Source: Aquilaria yunnanensis
Taxonomy: Eukaryota; Streptophyta; Magnoliopsida; Malvales; Thymelaeaceae
Reading direction: 5' to 3'
Length of the DNA stretch: 64,000 bases
NCBI GenBank assembly: GCA_039654915.1
Contig: CM077597.1
Span: 79,920,001-79,984,000, forward strand
Shown here piece after piece: positions 60,041 to 64,000 of the stretch (its first letter is position 1; every line of letters begins with the position of its first letter). The notes under the pieces are model-generated. The model was not told the origin of the DNA. It saw only the letters and a program-made list of their open reading frames with translations, and ran no database searches. Made by a program: the position numbers and the translations under genes.

Positions 60041-61539
60041 GAGTGAATGAGTGAATGAGTGAATTTTGGAGTGAGTGCGATATAGAGACTTTAACTATTA
60101 ATTATTACAAATGAATTCTAAAATTAATACTACAAATGTACTATGAAGTTAATGCTAAAGGAAATAGTCTTGGGGAAGTTGGATAGACAATATTAATACA
60201 ATTAAAGTAAATAAAATTGTAATAAAAATATCTAATAGAAATTAAAGCTACTAAATTGCTAAGAGAAATTAAATTTATTTAAAACAATTGAGTAAGGGAC
60301 AATAATATTATTGAACCATTAAGAAGGAAACAAAAGTTAATGGTGTTTTATTACACTGAGAGAATAGAGATTTAAATTCAATCACTAAAATGTATAAAAA
60401 AAAATAAAATTTTAAGGGCTCTCTACTATGGCACAAATAGCTGATCAAGGATTACAATTCAAAATCAAAATTTAAAGTTATGACTGTATGGGGGCCTAAG
60501 ATATTAAATAACAAAAACATACTATGCAATTAATGGTAAAAAAGGTAGGAAAATGGGTGAATTTTGGGAGGTTGGGGATTGTCCACCTAGGTGTTTTTAC
60601 ACTTCATAGCACTGTTAATGTTCCTAATGGTCACCATCCATCACCTAGAGTTTGAAAGAGAGAGGAAAGTTCGAAGATTGGGGTAGAAGATTAAGGAGTT
60701 ACTTGATTTGAAACCATTCTCGTACAAATTCCTCCTAAATCACTCTCATACCCTAAGCCCATGATCAGACGCACTATTTTCCCTTTCTCTATGCCTACTA
60801 TCACCAACGAAGTGAAACCATTTACCCTTTTCGCTTGACTCCTTTGCCTTTCTCAGAATCAAGATCTGGTAGTCTTGTTGTGGAGTGAGAGGACTCAGAC
60901 AAGGAGAAATTGTGAGTGAAGGTGTTGATTTCAACGAGGATGAAGGAGTTCCATAGAAGGTTCGAAAGGATTTGAGGCGTGTTTGACTGGTTTTCATGAT
61001 TTTTTTTTCCCTTTGGGGTTTTAGGAATCGAATCAGTTATGTTTGGTTGGTGGGCTTTCATTGTGAGTTTCTAGGTTGGTTTTGGTGAAGAAGAAAATGA
61101 TTTAAAAGGTGAGATTCATGAAAAGATATACACTGTTTATGTTTTTTATTGTAAAATAACATAAGTTTGTGAAGAACTAATTTAAAATTTGATACTTATG
61201 TCTTTAATTGAAGCTTTATATGTTTGATTAAAATTTTTTTATGTATGTATGCTTCTGAGTTTTATATGTATGTTCTAAGTTTATAAAGATCATAAATATA
61301 TATATATGTATTCTTCTGGGACTTACATGTATGTTCTAGATTTATAAAGAATATAGATATACATGTATGCTTCTCGGGTTTATATGTATACCTCTGAGTT
61401 TATAAAAACATAAATATATATGTATACTTTTGGATTTTAAATGTACTCTTCTAGTTTTGCATATATACACATGTGGCAAAAAATCTATAATGCAAAAAGA
61501 TAGGAGCGATGATGAAATAGGAAACGAGTGTGGAAAATG

Positions 61540-62230
61540 AATGAAATTGTGTGGGATATGTGTTAAACTTGACGCGAATTATATTAATCTGTGTGGGATA
61601 TGTGTTAAACTGGATGCAAAATTTATTAAATTGGAAACGAAAGTATTAAATTGTGTGGGATATGTATTAAACTGGAAGTGAATTGTATTAATATGTGTGA
61701 GATATATGTTAAATTGGAAGTAAAATGTATTAAACTGTATGGGATATGTATTAAACTAGAAGTGAATTTGTGTGAGATACGTAACAAACTTGAAGCGAAT
61801 TGTATTAATCTGTGTAAGATATGTGTTAAACTGGATGCGAAATGTATTAAACTAGAAACGAAATATATTAAATTGTGTGAGCTATGTATGAAACTATGTG
61901 GGATATGAGTTAAACTGGAAGTGAATTGTATTAATATATGTGGGATGTATGTCAAACTGGAAGTGAAATGTATTAAACTGTATGAGATATGTATTAAACT
62001 GGAAGTAAATTATATTAAAATGTGTGGTCTATGTATTAGACCATACATGAAACGTATTAAACTGAAAGTGAAATGTATTAATCTGTGTGGCAAAATCATC
62101 ACATGAGAAAATGAAATTGTCATGAAAAAATAAAACCACTAAACTCATCGTCACCAATACTATATGGGAAATGTATTAGACTGGAAGTGAGTTGTATTAA
62201 ACTGTGTGGTCTATATATTAAACTATATGT
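61540..62230. repeat. 21-bp-period minisatellite in the 2.5-kb insertion
   Basis: Alternating 21-bp units TATTAAACTGGAAGTGAATTG and TGTGTGGGATATGTGTTAAA(C). Open on both strands for 60-109 codons because the period is a multiple of three (heptads such as CIKLEVN on +, HIPHSLI-like on -). Interpreted as a non-coding minisatellite related to the 7,906-8,052 array through the core TATxAAACTG. Confidence 0.8.
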
Positions 62231-62259
62231 GAAACATATTAAATTGGAAATAAAATATA

Positions 62260-62490
62260 CTCCCTCTATCCCAAAATCTTTGGATTATTTGTTTTCAGTA
62301 ATTAATCTAAGATTTTTTATTTTTAACATTTTAATATATAAATGAAAAATCTTTGCATACAAATGATAAATCAAGACATGTAGTTTCTAAATATATTTTT
62401 TCAAAATTTTTTTAACAAACAATGACATAAAAAAATCAAGTCAAAATACAACAAAAAGTCAAATGGAGCAAAGATTTTGGGACGGAGTGA
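62260..62490. mobile_element. Stowaway MITE nested in the 2.5-kb insertion
   Basis: Left CTCCCTCTATCCCAAAATCT; the right end inverts to TCACTCCGTCCCAAAATCTT; ATA on both sides. 231 bp, AT-rich. The TIR is the classic Stowaway CTCCCTCCGTCCC. A direct repeat (GTGTGGCAAAATCATCACA) lies on each side at about 62,083 and 62,498. Confidence 0.82.
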
Positions 62491-63053
62491 ATATTAATCT
62501 GTGTGGCAAAATCATCACACGAGAAAATAAATTACCATAAAAAAAATAAAATCACCAAACTCATCGTCACCACCAGTATCATAATCAACACTATCATCAC
62601 CATCACTAACAATGAAATCTCCACTACAAACATCACCAATACATATACCATTGCCTTGCTCAAGCTCTCACCCCCCACATTGAACAAATAGGAATTAGGT
62701 GGCTTGTTCAAGTCTAATATCATAATTATTTAGACCTTTAAACTCTTCACTTAAAACCATGAATATAATGAAAATTCGTTAAAAAAAAATCAAATAGAGA
62801 AATGGCGAACTTGAGATGGATAAGAAGAAACGAACATCAAGGAATTAAAAAAAAAGGAAATGCATAAAAACTAAATTGCCATAATTATAAATTTTGAATA
62901 AAGTTAATTTACTAAAAATCATCCAATAAAATATGACAACTTAATAAACAAAACTACCATAAATACCCCATTCAAACGAAAACTCCTCCTTTGTAATGCC
63001 ATCTAATATGTGCACATACGCTTAGGTGCACTTCAGAATTTCTTGAATTTTGG

Positions 63054-64000
63054 AGTGAAGGCTATATAAAGACCTAACTATTAATTATAGCAAATGAATT
63101 TTGAAATTAATGCTACAAATGTATTATAAAGTAAATGCTTAAAGAATTAGCCTTGGGGAATGGGTGACTTTTGGAGTAAGGGCTATATAAGGACCTAACT
63201 ATTAATTATAACAAATGAATTTTGAAATTAATCAAACAAATGTATTATAAAGTAAATGCTAAAGGAATTAGTCATGGAGAATTGGTGGGTTTCTCTTGAA
63301 ATTAATGCTACAAATGTATTATGAGTAAATGCTAAAGGAATTAGTTTTGAGAAATGAGTTAGGACTATATGAGGGCCTAAGGTATTAAATAATACAACCA
63401 CACTATGTAGTTAATGGTAAAAGAAGTAAGGGAATTCGTGAATTTTGAAGTGAAAGATATATAAAGACCTAACTATTAATTATAACAAATGGATTCTGAA
63501 ATTAATGCCACAAAAGTATTATGAAGTAAATGATAAAAGAATTAGTTTTGGGGGAATAAGTGGGTTTCTCCCTTATATTATGAAGTAAATGCTAAAGGAA
63601 TTAGTCTTGGAGAATGGGTTTCTTCTAAAATTAATGTTATAAATGTACTATAAAGTTAATGCTAAAGGAAATAGTCTTGGGAAGGTTGGATGGACAATAT
63701 TAATTGCATTAAAACAAATAAAATTGTAATTAAAACACTTTAATAGAAATTAAAGCTACTAAATTACTGAGAGAAATGAAATTTATTTAAAACAATTAAT
63801 TAAGAGACAATAATATTAATAAGCCATTAAGAAGGAAACAAAAGGTAATGATGTTTAAATATACTAAGAATATAGACATTTAAATTCAATCACTAAAATG
63901 TGTACTAAATAGAATTTTAAGGGCTTTCTACTATGTCACTAATAACCAGCCAAGAATTACAATTCAAAATCTAAAATTTGAAGTTATGATTATATGGGGG
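63054..64000. repeat. Complex tandem repeats, copy C (after the insertion)
   Basis: Collinear with 33,725-34,670, resuming directly after the Mutator-like insertion and running to the window end. Confidence 0.75.

Larger units (their letters stand above)
46166..60567 (+). repeat. Segmental duplication copy C
   Basis: This is the most complete version of the repeated block. 46,527-56,913 matches copy A, 46,166-47,098 matches 16,489-17,415, and 53,571-60,567 matches 22,781-33,715. It is interrupted by a 2.5-kb insertion at 60,568 and resumes at 63,044, matching 33,716-34,670 up to the window end. It carries the empty site of the CACTA element that sits in copy B. Confidence 0.93.
60568..63043. 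mobile_element. Mutator-like insertion (2.5 kb) with 21-bp array
   Basis: Interrupts copy C relative to copy B at 33,715. The 9-10-bp duplication TGAATTTTGG (60,558-60,567 and 63,044-63,053) fits a MULE. Ends share only a weak inverted core (CCACCTAGGTGT at left; the right inverts to GCACCTAAGCGT), so the TIRs are degraded. Content: short frames at 60,746-61,061 without domain, AT-rich 50-60-bp repeats (61,230-61,450), a 21-bp array, a Stowaway MITE and an ATCACC-rich stretch. No transposase. The layout resembles the 7,250-8,400 region. Confidence 0.65.

Noticed and set aside
61626..62106. Frames of up to 109 codons with regular heptads, which look like a repetitive protein
   Set aside because: The 21-bp period keeps both strands open automatically. 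There is no start context, promoter or non-repeat domain.
1..64000. CRISPR arrays, bacterial operons, tRNA or rRNA genes
   Set aside because: Tandem repeats have no conserved-repeat/unique-spacer structure, and no cloverleaf or rRNA landmark was seen. The sequence is plant nuclear.

Overview
The window is nuclear DNA of a flowering plant. It is very AT-rich, has no bacterial-style gene packing, and shows spliceosomal GT/AG introns, plant transposon superfamilies with their target-site duplications (TSDs), degenerate CCCTAAA telomere-like repeats, and fragments of recognisable plant genes (a PEPRK2-like CDPK-related kinase, DGAT1, prefoldin subunit 1, a 23-kDa jasmonate-induced-protein-like gene). 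The species cannot be fixed from sequence alone. No tRNA, rRNA or CRISPR was seen.

Almost everything here is transposable-element (TE) sequence arranged in a mosaic segmental duplication. Copy A (1-10,363) and copy C (46,527-56,913) are nearly identical direct repeats about 46.5 kb apart. Copy B is a more diverged relative in two blocks (16,489-17,415 and 22,781-34,680). A fourth, patchier relative (D) fills about 34,960-41,600. The same nested set recurs: a hAT transposase remnant, Stowaway-like MITEs, a 321-bp Mutator-type foldback element, a 1.4-kb Mutator-like element, GC-rich captured gene-like DNA, a 21-bp-period minisatellite, and a Helitron end with an RPA1-like pseudogene.

Between the copies lie later insertions with clear ends: a Pack-MULE-like element (11,328-12,390), a 3.4-kb solo LTR (12,556-15,984), a telomere-like array running into a 21-bp minisatellite (17,520-21,440), a LINE reverse-transcriptase remnant (22,250-22,783), a Pack-CACTA element (26,028-29,991), three hAT elements (35,374-36,336; 41,745-43,178; 44,874-46,078) and a 2.5-kb Mutator-like insertion (60,568-63,043).

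The most striking object is the Pack-CACTA. It has CACTA ends, a perfect GCC TSD and empty sites in copies A and C. Inside it are exon pieces of three unrelated host genes: DGAT1 (+), a PEPRK2-like kinase (-) and prefoldin 1 (+), with introns retained, so they were captured as genomic DNA. The only plausible intact host gene is the JIP23-like gene at about 43,460-44,530, which has a TATA box, one intron and poly(A) signals and lies between two same-orientation hAT elements. A second theme is that three minisatellites in different TE settings share a 21-bp period and a common core.
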